This document shows positions 27,501 to 37,910 of a DNA stretch of 64,000 nt, one piece after another (positions within the stretch are counted from its first letter, which is position 1; the number at the start of each line of letters is the position of its first letter). The notes under the pieces are model-generated. The model was not told where the DNA came from. It saw nothing but the letters and a program-made list of their open reading frames with translations, and ran no database searches. This stretch comes from Stentor coeruleus (Eukaryota; Ciliophora; Heterotrichea; Heterotrichida; Stentoridae): assembly GCA_001970955.1 (NCBI GenBank), contig MPUH01000141.1:32532-96531 (forward strand). Direction: 5' to 3'. The translations under genes and the position numbers were made by a program.

Positions 27501-28595
27501 TTATTCTTAGATTACAAACTTAAACTACTGAATATGGTAGGAATGGATTTTTGATTTGAAAAGATTAGAAGGAGTGGGGGAAAAAAGGAGAGAAAGAGAT
27601 AGGGAAGGTACTGAGGAGTAGAAATTAAGTTGGGAGTTTGATTTTGTGTCAAGGGATAGGCTTGGAGATTGGAAAATGCTTGAGTTGAGGCTAATTGAAA
27701 GTATGAGGTAAGGGCTTAATAATTTTTTTCTTTTGTTGGTAAGGATTATAGAAAGGGGATATGAATGTAAATAGGATTGCAGTGAAGATTAGGAGTTTTT
27801 ATATATGATTTAGATATGATTTTGGTTAATTTTTAAATGTGTGTATGGAATTTAACTATGTGAGTTAGTCTCTGGACTGTTTATTTAATGAGGTTAGTTA
27901 TTTTGTAGTATGGCTACTTCTTCAGTATTAGTGAATATTTTTATCATTTACTGATTCAGGTTTATTTTAATAGACTCAGTGTTGTATACTCTTAGTCTAT
28001 ATCATTTTTTAATTACCCTAGTATTTTAGGATTTAATATTTTTTCCCATTTAGCCTTAAGCTGTTTAAAACAAATTATATGGTATTAGTTGTAGGATTTT
28101 TGTTACCTTTTTTATACTAGTGTAAGAATATTGTTTTGATTTGCATTAGGAAATTTTATATTGAAATTTAGAATTTGAATTCAGGAAAAAAATAATTCTG
28201 TGTTTTTTTTTCGAAAAATGATTAAGTTTAGATTTTAGATTATATTTTAGAAGATTATTATGAGCTAATTTATTTATATATAAACTGTTGAGATTTGTTA
28301 CAGTAACTTTGTATGACTTTAATGAGTTACTGATCAGCTAATAAGAAAGTATCAAAAAATACTATAAATATAATCATCATAAAATTATACAAGCCTATGG
28401 ATTTATTTTTTAAGCAGAGGTCCATATCTTAAAAATGAATATAAGCATAAAATTATTTCTTTAAAAATAATAACTCAATACACTCTTTAACTATAATCAT
28501 AAAAAAATCATAAAAATATTAAACTGACTTCAGCTACAAAAAAAAAGAACTTCCCCAATTGATCAAGAAAATGTTGAATCAAAAAAGCTATATAA
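27501..28595. other. AT-rich intergenic spacer between divergent genes
   Basis: About 1.1 kb between the CDPK and the COPI-associated gene starts. I checked both strands for exons separated by 15-18 nt introns and found none. GCTATATAAATGG places a TATA-like sequence right at the start of the next gene. Confidence 0.5.
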
Positions 28596-29024
28596 ATGGA
28601 AAATAAAGGATCTCCCACAACAAAGTGGACATACGTTTTTAAATCAATATCATTTCTCTTAGGTGCAGGACTTATAGTTATAGGAATTCTCGATATCTTC
28701 GGTTTTAGTCTTGATGATCCAATATCAATAGTTCTCCCAATTTATTTCATGTAAAAATTATTTAGCTTATTTGGTCTTCTGATAATAGCAGCTGAGGTGC
28801 CTTTAAAATTTGTCCTTTCCAGGTTTATGTTCATTCAGAATCTTTTTGGAAGAGGGTTGTTTTATATTGTGTAAAGAATATTTAGTGTTGGATTTCTATG
28901 CTTAAGGTCAGAAATTTGGGAGTATATAATAGGAGGGTTTTTGCTGTTTGTTGGGCTTAGCTATATTATTATATTTTTGGCTTGCAGATCAAGACCTGAG
29001 ATTACTGGACCTCCAGCTAATTAG
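28596..29024 (+). CDS. Small four-TM protein, COPI-associated/TVP18-like, two 15-nt introns
   Basis: Three exons (28596-28750, 28766-28870, 28886-29024) give 132 aa after removing two 15-nt introns; none of them alone is long enough to be seen as a gene. The protein has four hydrophobic segments: SFLLGAGLIVIGILDIFG, ISIVLPIYFILFGLLIIAA, GRGLFYIVVGFLCL and YIIGGFLLFVGLSYIIIF. The motif QNLFGRGLFYIVVGFLCL is typical of the COPI-associated membrane family, which is found on Golgi membranes. The role in vesicle traffic is from family knowledge only. It converges on enkurin with about 320 bp between stops. Both introns have the GTAA...TTTAG form seen elsewhere here, and each carries an in-frame stop. 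Confidence 0.8.
28751..28765 (+). other. 15-nt intron
   Basis: GTAAAAATTATTTAG. Removal joins IYF to ILFG in the four-TM protein; unspliced, the frame stops at the TAA in bases 2-4. Confidence 0.88.
28871..28885 (+). other. 15-nt intron
   Basis: GTAAAGAATATTTAG. Removal joins FYIV to VGFLCL in the four-TM protein. Confidence 0.88.
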
Positions 29025-29343
29025 ATTAAAAACTATAGCTTTTTATATATGATTTTTGATATTGGATTTTTTTGATTTTATTTGAGATTGTATTATAAGG
29101 AAAGTAGCATGCTTAACAAGAAATTAAATTGAAGAAATTCTAAACATTAATACAAAGGAGATTAAATAGAAAAAGCTCACAACTGAAATTTTACCTTTTT
29201 TACTGATACCAATAACCTTATCATAAAAATATATTATTCTCATCAAAAAGCCAGGCATTATTTATCTACACCATAATTATATAAATTCAACTATCATATC
29301 AACCCATAATTATCTACTTATCATTATCATTCTATCTTCCACT
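29025..29343. other. AT-rich spacer between convergent stops
   Basis: About 320 bp with no feature recognised. Confidence 0.5.
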
Positions 29344-30138
29344 TTACGACAAAGTATCGACAAACACAAAAGGTTTCTCAAGCAATGCCAAATCCTTTTC
29401 TATCTGAGCAAGTTCCTTTTCACAAGTTTCCTTCTTTCTCTTCAGCCCTTGTGTATCAGGTTTCCTTATATGAGTTATGGTCTGATACTCTTTATTAACT
29501 GCATCCCACTTTTTCTTCAACCCTTCCTTCAGCATCGCAATTTCTTCAGCATTCATCAAATATTTTTTCCTCTCTTCTTCTTCCTGTTGCTCTTCTTTTA
29601 ACTGTCTTAATGTTGTATATTCTTCATCTATATCATTCTTGATTTTCTCCAAATACCCTGGAACTTGGCCATAATTTTTCTTTTTAAGCGGGTCTTTTAT
29701 TGTAGCTTCAGCTTTAGGAGGCTTTAAAATAATCTCTACAGCATTAGCCACAACAAAATTTTTTTCAGTTTTTAAACCTAAGATAGGAGCTTCGTCTTTC
29801 TTAGGAACGGCGGGCTTTCTTTCTTGAGTTTTGTAATTGAAATTTTTAGGTTCAGGAAGTACCATTGTCCCTGTTCCTTTTTTGCGAAATGAGTCAGGTT
29901 TTGGTTTGACTTCACCTTTGGGTTTTCCAAAATGCGCTGAAGCTGATCGGTTTTTATGTGCACCATCGAAGTTATTATAGTCACCTCCCATGTTATTCAA
30001 AATTTTTGAAGTGGTTTGGAGGCCAAAGGTGCTATAGGTTGGAGGAGCATCAGCAGGGTATTTTGATTTATACATTTTAGGCTTGGGTGGAGGTACATAT
30101 TCTTTAGGAATAAGGTTATATATAGATTCTTCTTCCAT
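29344..30138 (-). CDS. ENKUR: Enkurin, ciliary microtubule inner protein
   Basis: A 264-aa protein that aligns with animal enkurin along its length by eye: the start ESIYNLIPKEYVPPPKP, the middle RKPAVPKKDEAPILGL and KNFVVANAVEIIL, and the C-terminal enkurin domain KNYGQVPGYLEKIKNDI, then AMLKEGLKKKWDAVNKEYQ and EKDLALLEKPFVFVD. Enkurin is part of the inner lumen of ciliary doublet microtubules, first found as a TRPC-binding calmodulin-linked protein in sperm. A proline-rich part near the start (YVPPPKPK) fits the SH3-binding motif noted for the family. Length is normal. It is the cleanest ciliary marker in the window. Confidence 0.93.
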   Translation of the reverse strand: MEEESIYNLIPKEYVPPPKPKMYKSKYPADAPPTYSTFGLQTTSKILNNMGGDYNNFDGAHKNRSASAHFGKPKGEVKPKPDSFRKKGTGTMVLPEPKNFNYKTQERKPAVPKKDEAPILGLKTEKNFVVANAVEIILKPPKAEATIKDPLKKKNYGQVPGYLEKIKNDIDEEYTTLRQLKEEQQEEEERKKYLMNAEEIAMLKEGLKKKWDAVNKEYQTITHIRKPDTQGLKRKKETCEKELAQIEKDLALLEKPFVFVDTLS

Positions 30139-30549
30139 AAGTAACTATTTATTATAATATGAAATAAGAAAATATGAAAATAGGCTCTAAGCCCTTAAGC
30201 TTATAAAAGAAAATGCATAATAAAATTTTAGCTCATATTTTAGGTCTAGAATATCATAACATATCAAATATGCCGTAACAATTTATTGTGTGGAGAGATA
30301 ATTAAAGTGCATGCCTTTAAAAAACCATACAAAAAAAATTTTGATGAAAAACAAAAGAGTCTTTCTAAAATGATCATTTTATGTAACAAACTACCCTCTT
30401 ATCTCAAATTCTATGAACTTTTTATATAAATCATTAAATTTTCATCAAACCAAACTATTAGTTCTTGTTTTGCATCATTCATAAAAATATTATTATTATT
30501 ATTAACACACCTAATAATTTCTATTAATCACCTCTCTATCTCTTATAAT
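30139..30549. other. AT-rich spacer between divergent genes
   Basis: About 410 bp between enkurin and PIEZO starts, with a short ATTATTATTATT run at about 30489-30500. A CTTATAAT stretch precedes the PIEZO ATG directly. Confidence 0.5.
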
Positions 30550-33500
30550 ATGATCCAGGAGCTCCTGAACATTATTTATATTTTGACTTATGTGCACTTT
30601 CCCTCATGCACTTCTGGGATCTATGCCATTCTAGGCCTTTATCTGTGGATCGCATGCACTTTTCTTAACTCAAGTCGCAAATTCATATATAAATCAAGCT
30701 GCATTGCAAGCATAGTAATTTCTTTACTAAAACTTTTGTTCATTCTTCACGGATACTTATCATTTCTCCCTGAAATATACGCTTATTATAAAGACTATCT
30801 TTATCTATTAGGAGTGAATTTAGATTTTGATAGTCAATCAGTGTTTTTAACATTCTTTCCTGAGCTATGCATTTTATTTGTGGGACTTCTAGGATGGGTA
30901 CTTCCGATGAATGCGCTTTTATGGGTTAATGAGAGAAGTGTTAAGTATTTAGGATTGATGATATTATGGATTATGTGCTGCTCTGAGTTTTCTGTTCAAG
31001 GGATAGTGTATAATGTGCTGATTTTATACTGGGCAATTGAATCTGGTCTTTTTTTCTCCTCGCCTAACTATGGGACTATAGGAAGAGTTATCAGTATTCT
31101 GTCTACAATCCAATTATTCTTAGCTCTAGGGCCTGAGTCCATTAATAGCTGGGTAGGGTACTTAGATAAATACTCTTGGCAATATACCATAATGTGTGTG
31201 GGGCAGGTAATCTTTTCAGCCACATCACGAGAGAACTTCAATGATCAGAAGCACGCCGACAAATACGAATTTTCTAGAGAAGCCAGCAGTCAAGAAAAAA
31301 CTTTAATTTACGTTATCTACTTCCTTGGCAAGGTCTGCCTTTTCCTTTGGGTAGATAAGAATCCAGGTCTTACTGGCCTACTTCTCATCATATGGTTTGC
31401 CTTTACCCTCTTAGAAAAAAGTATCAAAGTATCTATGAGGCTTATAAAATATCTCTTAGTCCCAGCGCTTATTCTATCTTACATCTCCTCTTATCTAAGC
31501 AGTTTCTGGACCCAACCTCAATCTTTAACCCATTTATTCATGCTTTTAACTGTCCTAATCTTCTCATTTCTACACAGACAATCCCCTAAAATCAAGAATA
31601 TTGAATACTCTATTCCTGATACTTGGTATGGAAGAATTGTCTCAGAAATAATTTCCCATGCTTATCTCTTATCCTTAACTGTATTATTTATAATTGGTCT
31701 ATCAGCTATAAACCTTTTACATACCGGAATGATGACTATATGTCTAATGTTTATGTCAAACGTAAAATTAGTACAAAAACGCTGGGAAATACTCTCTATT
31801 TATATAACAACAATTTTATTTATCCAAGAAATCTGGAGTCTAGTCATACCTTTTTTCCCTAATGATTTTGTTGACCATAAAGTATGGGAAGTTATAGGCC
31901 TTAACAATCAAATGAGAGAATTTGCTGGGATTCATTACGACTATCTTATTTGGATACAAGTCTTCTGTTGTGGTCTTCAGCAATTCGCTAATAATTATAT
32001 AACCCGAGATATGGTATTTGAATACACTTCTACTTTGTTCAAGATTTTTGAACATGCTTATCTATATTTTTCTCATCTCCAATTATGGTTGTTGTATTCT
32101 GTAATATTATTATTAACTTATCTTGATGCAGCGAATTTGCTTAATTTGATAAGACTTGTTTTGATATTATGGATTTTGACTAGACATTTATCTAATCCAT
32201 CAAGGACTATAAAAATGAATTTTGCTCATATAACTTGGCATTTTAAAATACTGAAATATTATAATGTTATACTTTTAGCTTGTAGATATTTGTATCAGTT
32301 TTTAGGGTATTTTTTTGATACCCAGGATTTGGAATTCTCGCTTATAGGTCTTGGGGTTTATGATAAGTCTAAGCTTTATAGTAGGACTTCTACTGATACA
32401 ATAATGCTGGTTTGTAGTGTTTTGGCACATAGAATTAATACGACTTGGGCTGCTGAACATAATGATAAAGGACTTAGAGAAGATAATCTTGAACTTACTG
32501 TAAGTTTTATTGGTGATAATAAAGGAGGGGATAATTATTTGTATGTGTTTTTCTATAATATTTTATCAAGACCTTTTGAGCATATCGTCTTTCTTATTGT
32601 CGGGTATTTATGCTTTTACTGGAGATTCTCGCTGTCGACATTCGGGTATTTACTTTTTATGGGGATTTATCAGTTTAGGGTGTCTAACTTTTTCTATAAG
32701 TATATCAAACAAAAATACTATAATGTTGATAAAATCAAGAAAAAAGAGTGGAAATACAGGGCTAAAAACTGGAATGTTATGTTTGGGTTTACTGTTTTTA
32801 CGTTGTTTATGGTCTATGCAAGGTATTTAATTGGCCCATGGATTGTTGGTAATGATTATTACGATTATATTGAAGCTATATGTTTTATTATTGGGTATCA
32901 CAATGAGAAAACCAGGATTTGGACTGAGATGTATGGATTTATTGTGGTGTTTGTTGTTTTGGTTATTGAGAGACATTGTTTACAGTTTATTATTCCTGAA
33001 GCTTGCAAGGATGAAGAAAATGGTTGGGATTTTAGGACCAAGTCTGGGGATAAGGAATTGGGTAAAGATTCTGATCAAGGATTTTTGGAACAAAGTAGAA
33101 ATCAGGATAATGAATTTGGATTGGCTAGAACTGATGCTAAAAGCTCTATGCTAGCAAGAAAACTTACATCTAGACCGGAATTTATGCAAACTAAAGAATA
33201 TTTTACCAAAAAAATCAATTATATCAGCGCCCTTGCTTTGATCAAACTTATATTTGAATCATTAATGCCTATGTTTCTTTTGCTTTTAGCTTTTTACAAA
33301 ATCAGTGTTTCTTCCATACTTTATATACTTTTTGTATTTGTTCAATCTTTCTTTAACAAATTTGGACGTGCAGTAATACTTAATTATATGGTTATTATAA
33401 CAACGTGGATTGAGTATTTGACAATCATAGCTAATTTAAACTCACAATGGTTCAATATTCCTGATAGTTTATCAAAAATCTACATACCCATAGGTGACAA

Positions 33501-36500
33501 TTTTGAAAATATGAATGATGAAACTAAAAAGTTCTTTTTCTTGAAAATGTCCTTAGAAGAAGCTCAATGGATATTCCTCAATGTATTATTCCAGTTGTTG
33601 ATTTTAATATATTACTTTCACTTCTCCATGCGGGAACTACAACTTGATGGCTTACAAAAGGTCGTAGCTCGAGCCCGTAGAAATGAAGTGTCCTCTTTAT
33701 CTGACGCAAACAGTTTCAAGGTAAAATTCCAAGCATTAATGTTTTATCTGAAAAACCTCTTCTACAAATTCGCTAGGTTCTCAATAGTCCTCATAGTCTT
33801 GGTTTTTACAACCCAAAGCAAAGGTGTCCTCTCTTCTCTTTATTGCTTATTCTGCATAAACTTTTTAATACAAGAAAACTCTATATATGTAAGCACTGAT
33901 AAATCTCATGGCAATTTACAGTCAAGTTTGACTCAGAGACTTATACAAAAAGATGACTATGGTAAAAAAGGGATAACTTTCTATTCATTCCTTTTAGGCT
34001 TATTCTTACAACTAATCAATATTGATTTAGTACTTCAAATCACAATTCAGATTCCTTATGTAACAATATCTGAAGCTAGTAATAGCACTGAATATGACTG
34101 GTTTGGGGTGTTTGGGCTTTCTAAGCTTTATGACGAAAATAACTCAGCTAAGGAAGCACAATACAAAAATATATACTTTAAAATCTTCACTTTTGCTATA
34201 CTCATGCTGGTACAGACTATGATGAAAAGCCGGGATTTTCTTGAAAACCATCGTAATCAATGTGAGACTATAGCTAAAGAGTCTGATGAAATTTCAAGAA
34301 ATATGACATATGAATTTAATAGACAAAGGATAACAATGCATAAAAAATCTGTTGACCAAAGAGAAAGCCTTGAAATAAAAGTTCGGGAACTAGAAAGGAA
34401 AATTGACTCTTGGAATAAAAGATTTCATGGGTCTAGTAGTAGTCCTAAAGATGATTTAAAGATGCTCCATGCTCATGCTGAATTAAAAGAAAACTGGGAT
34501 AATGAAAAACCTATATCTCAAACCTCAGTGATAACTCAAGCTTTAGTCAAACTTATAAATCCATGTTTGTTCAAATCTTTCCTATTAAGTATCAAAAGAG
34601 ACGATAAACAAACTGGTGAAATTTCTGAAACTGAAGACAATTTAGTTAAGTTCCAAAAATCTAAAACAAGATTCGAGAGAGTTGATACGATACATAATAT
34701 AGACCATCTTCGAAACTTATATGCAACATATGACCACGATGAATTTGCTCTTTTAAGTGAAAATGCAGAGAATAAAGATCTAGAATTTGCTCCAGATAAA
34801 GAAGCTATGCAACATTCCCCAAAAAGTCAAGAACTGCAGTTTTCTCCAAAGAATCAAGATTTTCAGTTTTCTCAAGAGAAAAGCAAAGCTTCAAATGATG
34901 AAGTGATTTACGATGTAAAATGGAGTGATTATGCTAAGCTTATTTGCTATGCTTTTGCTAGTAACACTCAAGCTATTGTGTATTTTTTGTTCTTTGTTAA
35001 TCATTATATGTATGCAAGTCTTGAGTCAATTATCTTTCCTTTATCAGTCCTTGGGTATGCAATGCTTGAATTTCCTAGGCCACGAATACAGTTTTTCAGA
35101 TTTATGCTTTATTATGTAGGACTAATAGTGTTTGTGAAGTATACTTTACAGCTTGAGATATGGAGGAAAATCGATAGCAACTTTTTATTGGATTATGAAG
35201 ACCCAATTAGACTAGGTTTTAACCTTGCCAAAAATACATATAGCAATACCTTGTTTAATTATGTTATCTGGGATGTCTTAGTCATGTTCTCATTATTATG
35301 TCATGAGTATTATATGCTCAGAATCGGTATGTACTACGCAATTGAAACTGACATTGAAACTTTCGAGCAAGCTCGTTCACGTATTGAAGGCCGCGAACTC
35401 CAAGTTTCTGACATCATAAACAGGAAGCAAAAAGGTTTCTTCCGTAGACTCATGCCTAGAAATACAGCTGAAAAGCCTGGTAAAGACCTTTACCTCTTTA
35501 CCTTCCTTATGCAATTTATAATCCTCATCTACCTATTTGTTTGTTTCAATACCATTGATGGTGTTTCTCAAGATATTTATATGTCTATAGTATCTAATCA
35601 ATTTCAAGGTCGTATGGTTTTAGCTTTACTCATTGTTGTAATTTTAATGCTCTATGATCGTTATGTTTATTTAAAACACACAGCAGTAACTATTCAAAGT
35701 TCAAAAGGTTTAGAAAATGAATACAATACCGTAGTCAGGAAAATCAAAGCAGGAATTGATGCAAGTGTAAAGGACCAAATAGAAAGCCCTAAGGAACAAG
35801 AAAGTAATTTGAGGCATATGTTTGGAATGCAGACTATACAAATTGATTTAGATGGAGCTAGAAAAAAACAAGATGAAGCTATAAACCACATATTATTGGT
35901 TAAACTTATTTTACATGGGACTTTACTTATTGGTGTGCATTTTGCTATTTTCTGGTACTTCCCTGGGTCTAGTAATAAAATTTATTGTTCAAACAGTAAG
36001 AATGAAGCATCTTGTAATGATTTTACGACAAATATATTCTTAAGGATTTTCTATATACTTTATGTGCTTTATTTGATTTTTGAAGCTCAACAGATTAGTT
36101 TTGGTCTGCCGAACTTTACTGAAATTTCCTCTCCTTTAATGCGTAATATAGGCCCTTTTACTTCAAGTTTATTTAAGTTTTATAGAGGAGCTCCATTTCT
36201 TTTTGAGTTAAGAACAGTTATTGATTGGACTTTTACTAATACTGGTTTAGATATTTTCCAGTGGTTTAAATTTGAAGATGTACAGGCTAATCTTTTTGCT
36301 AATCAATGCACACAGAAAAGTATATCATATAGGAAAAAAGGAATTAGTGTATTTCTAATGGAGAAGTGTGTTTATGGTGCTTGTGCTCTTGTTATTATGT
36401 TACTGATTATTTTATTGCCGTTAATGATTTTCAGCACTTTGAACCCTATTGTTGAAACAAATAAAGTGATATCAGCAAGTATGACAGTAAATATTCTTAT

Positions 36501-37392
36501 TGGAAATAGGTCTTTTAAACTATATTCGCTTTCTACAGCTGAAACAATAAATGATATAGATGAAGAAACTTTTAATAGCCGGTCATTTAACTCAAGTTCT
36601 GAAGTCAGAGCTGATGACTGGAAAAACATGCAGCAAATCAATATGCCTGATAGCGCAGATGTGAATTGGGACATCTCACCACCAACTAAAAAAGACTTAA
36701 AAAATAATCTTTTTAAAGTTATGAATTGCTCCAGTGATGAAATGCCATCATTTGACTTAGTTCTAGAGTATAAATTCACAAGAAAATACCCTAAAAAAAA
36801 CCCTATTGTGTCTAAAGAAAATTACTATTCTCTAAACCAAAGTCATGCAGTTTTATTATATAATAGGATATTTGGAAATAGTAATGAAAGTTTGGTACTG
36901 TCAAATGTTGTTTATAAAGTCTTAAGGCTGCCAAGTGCAGGAGATCAAATTCAAATTTATGAGTATAAAAAGGATGATTATAAACGTGATTTGGTTTTAG
37001 AATTAGGGGAAGAATCTGGAGAAAAATATTGGAAAGTTATGACTAAGTCCATGCAAGATGGCAATATAGGTCTACGTTTTTATGTGATTTCTGATACATA
37101 CAGCCCAATGACCTTCAACTTCTCAATTATTACTTTTTATATATCGATAGTCTATTTGGCTGGAAGACTTATAAGAGTTATTACATATGGTAGTGGAATG
37201 AACTGTGTTATGACCGATATGAAAAATGCAGCTACTCTAAACACGTTTTGTGTAGCCGTTTATGTTAGTAGAATGATTGGAAAGATTAGCAAGGAACAAG
37301 AGTTTTATTTTGAGTTGATTGATATATTAAGGTCGCCGGAACTTATCAAAAAGCTCACTGGAAGTAGTTCGATTAAAGAAAAGCAAGATTAA
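30550..37392 (+). CDS. PIEZO: PIEZO mechanosensitive ion channel, full length
   Basis: A 2280-aa membrane protein with about 35-40 hydrophobic segments, in size range for PIEZO. The C-terminal third carries the family hallmark region: the anchor/beam sequence GAPFLFELRTVIDWTFTN, followed by LFQWFKFEDVQANLFANQ-type text, then an outer helix, a polar extracellular cap (about residues 1975-2190), the inner pore helix around FNFSIITFYISIVYLAGR, and the C-terminal segment FELIDILRSPELIKKLTG, which matches the animal YRSPETMIKW tail. A charged, coiled-coil-like cytosolic stretch (about residues 1250-1330) is followed by an acidic disordered loop with repeats like ELQFSPKNQDFQFS. Family: trimeric non-selective cation channels opened by membrane tension. 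One uninterrupted exon. The start ATG has a TATAAT-like stretch just upstream. Confidence 0.95.
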   Translation: MIQELLNIIYILTYVHFPSCTSGIYAILGLYLWIACTFLNSSRKFIYKSSCIASIVISLLKLLFILHGYLSFLPEIYAYYKDYLYLLGVNLDFDSQSVFLTFFPELCILFVGLLGWVLPMNALLWVNERSVKYLGLMILWIMCCSEFSVQGIVYNVLILYWAIESGLFFSSPNYGTIGRVISILSTIQLFLALGPESINSWVGYLDKYSWQYTIMCVGQVIFSATSRENFNDQKHADKYEFSREASSQEKTLIYVIYFLGKVCLFLWVDKNPGLTGLLLIIWFAFTLLEKSIKVSMRLIKYLLVPALILSYISSYLSSFWTQPQSLTHLFMLLTVLIFSFLHRQSPKIKNIEYSIPDTWYGRIVSEIISHAYLLSLTVLFIIGLSAINLLHTGMMTICLMFMSNVKLVQKRWEILSIYITTILFIQEIWSLVIPFFPNDFVDHKVWEVIGLNNQMREFAGIHYDYLIWIQVFCCGLQQFANNYITRDMVFEYTSTLFKIFEHAYLYFSHLQLWLLYSVILLLTYLDAANLLNLIRLVLILWILTRHLSNPSRTIKMNFAHITWHFKILKYYNVILLACRYLYQFLGYFFDTQDLEFSLIGLGVYDKSKLYSRTSTDTIMLVCSVLAHRINTTWAAEHNDKGLREDNLELTVSFIGDNKGGDNYLYVFFYNILSRPFEHIVFLIVGYLCFYWRFSLSTFGYLLFMGIYQFRVSNFFYKYIKQKYYNVDKIKKKEWKYRAKNWNVMFGFTVFTLFMVYARYLIGPWIVGNDYYDYIEAICFIIGYHNEKTRIWTEMYGFIVVFVVLVIERHCLQFIIPEACKDEENGWDFRTKSGDKELGKDSDQGFLEQSRNQDNEFGLARTDAKSSMLARKLTSRPEFMQTKEYFTKKINYISALALIKLIFESLMPMFLLLLAFYKISVSSILYILFVFVQSFFNKFGRAVILNYMVIITTWIEYLTIIANLNSQWFNIPDSLSKIYIPIGDNFENMNDETKKFFFLKMSLEEAQWIFLNVLFQLLILIYYFHFSMRELQLDGLQKVVARARRNEVSSLSDANSFKVKFQALMFYLKNLFYKFARFSIVLIVLVFTTQSKGVLSSLYCLFCINFLIQENSIYVSTDKSHGNLQSSLTQRLIQKDDYGKKGITFYSFLLGLFLQLINIDLVLQITIQIPYVTISEASNSTEYDWFGVFGLSKLYDENNSAKEAQYKNIYFKIFTFAILMLVQTMMKSRDFLENHRNQCETIAKESDEISRNMTYEFNRQRITMHKKSVDQRESLEIKVRELERKIDSWNKRFHGSSSSPKDDLKMLHAHAELKENWDNEKPISQTSVITQALVKLINPCLFKSFLLSIKRDDKQTGEISETEDNLVKFQKSKTRFERVDTIHNIDHLRNLYATYDHDEFALLSENAENKDLEFAPDKEAMQHSPKSQELQFSPKNQDFQFSQEKSKASNDEVIYDVKWSDYAKLICYAFASNTQAIVYFLFFVNHYMYASLESIIFPLSVLGYAMLEFPRPRIQFFRFMLYYVGLIVFVKYTLQLEIWRKIDSNFLLDYEDPIRLGFNLAKNTYSNTLFNYVIWDVLVMFSLLCHEYYMLRIGMYYAIETDIETFEQARSRIEGRELQVSDIINRKQKGFFRRLMPRNTAEKPGKDLYLFTFLMQFIILIYLFVCFNTIDGVSQDIYMSIVSNQFQGRMVLALLIVVILMLYDRYVYLKHTAVTIQSSKGLENEYNTVVRKIKAGIDASVKDQIESPKEQESNLRHMFGMQTIQIDLDGARKKQDEAINHILLVKLILHGTLLIGVHFAIFWYFPGSSNKIYCSNSKNEASCNDFTTNIFLRIFYILYVLYLIFEAQQISFGLPNFTEISSPLMRNIGPFTSSLFKFYRGAPFLFELRTVIDWTFTNTGLDIFQWFKFEDVQANLFANQCTQKSISYRKKGISVFLMEKCVYGACALVIMLLIILLPLMIFSTLNPIVETNKVISASMTVNILIGNRSFKLYSLSTAETINDIDEETFNSRSFNSSSEVRADDWKNMQQINMPDSADVNWDISPPTKKDLKNNLFKVMNCSSDEMPSFDLVLEYKFTRKYPKKNPIVSKENYYSLNQSHAVLLYNRIFGNSNESLVLSNVVYKVLRLPSAGDQIQIYEYKKDDYKRDLVLELGEESGEKYWKVMTKSMQDGNIGLRFYVISDTYSPMTFNFSIITFYISIVYLAGRLIRVITYGSGMNCVMTDMKNAATLNTFCVAVYVSRMIGKISKEQEFYFELIDILRSPELIKKLTGSSSIKEKQD

Positions 37393-37910
37393 GTTCTTAA
37401 TATATGATTAGGAATAATAAGGTTTTTTTATAGGCTAGGAAGNTTCTTAATATATGATTAGGAATAATAAGGTTTTTTTATAGGCTAGGAAGATTTATGT
37501 TTGGAACTGATGATAACGAAAGAATATAATACATATGAACAAAATGTTGATTCTGCTTATTGTAAAAAGTACAAGATTTATCATCAAAAAATCTTGTACA
37601 TAGATGAAAACCTATAAACAGTCCTCATACTAGAGTTGAACTTAGTCCAGATGGTTTTGAAAGTAAAAGCTCAGATAAACAATTCAAATTGTGGATAAAA
37701 TAGATTAATAAAATACTTTTTTTATCTTTCTCTGGAGTATCTCGCTTTGATTTAGAAATTCAAAACTAGTCAAACTAAAAAGTTCAATCAAAGACATGAT
37801 AACTTTCATTGTGAAACAGAAAAAATATATAAAATATTAACCTCATAAGAAAACCTTATTATTGCTGTTGGAAAATAATTAAATGAAGTTTTATATAATT
37901 TTCATACTAA
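37393..37910. other. Intergenic stretch with an N-join and no clear gene
   Basis: About 520 bp. It contains a 49-nt duplication around N at 37443. Bases 37540-37720 have scraps of coding-like frames (a HTRVELSPDGFESKSSDKQF stretch) that I could not join through plausible introns, so no gene is called. Confidence 0.45.
37394..37492. repeat. 49-nt direct repeat around a single N (assembly join)
   Basis: Bases 37394-37442 and 37444-37492 are identical, with N at 37443, just after the PIEZO stop. It does not alter the gene. Confidence 0.85.

Noticed and set aside
37540-37720. Coding-like scraps after PIEZO
   Set aside because: Two frames look peptide-like but cannot be joined by a 15-18 nt GT-AG intron, and neither has a recognisable motif.
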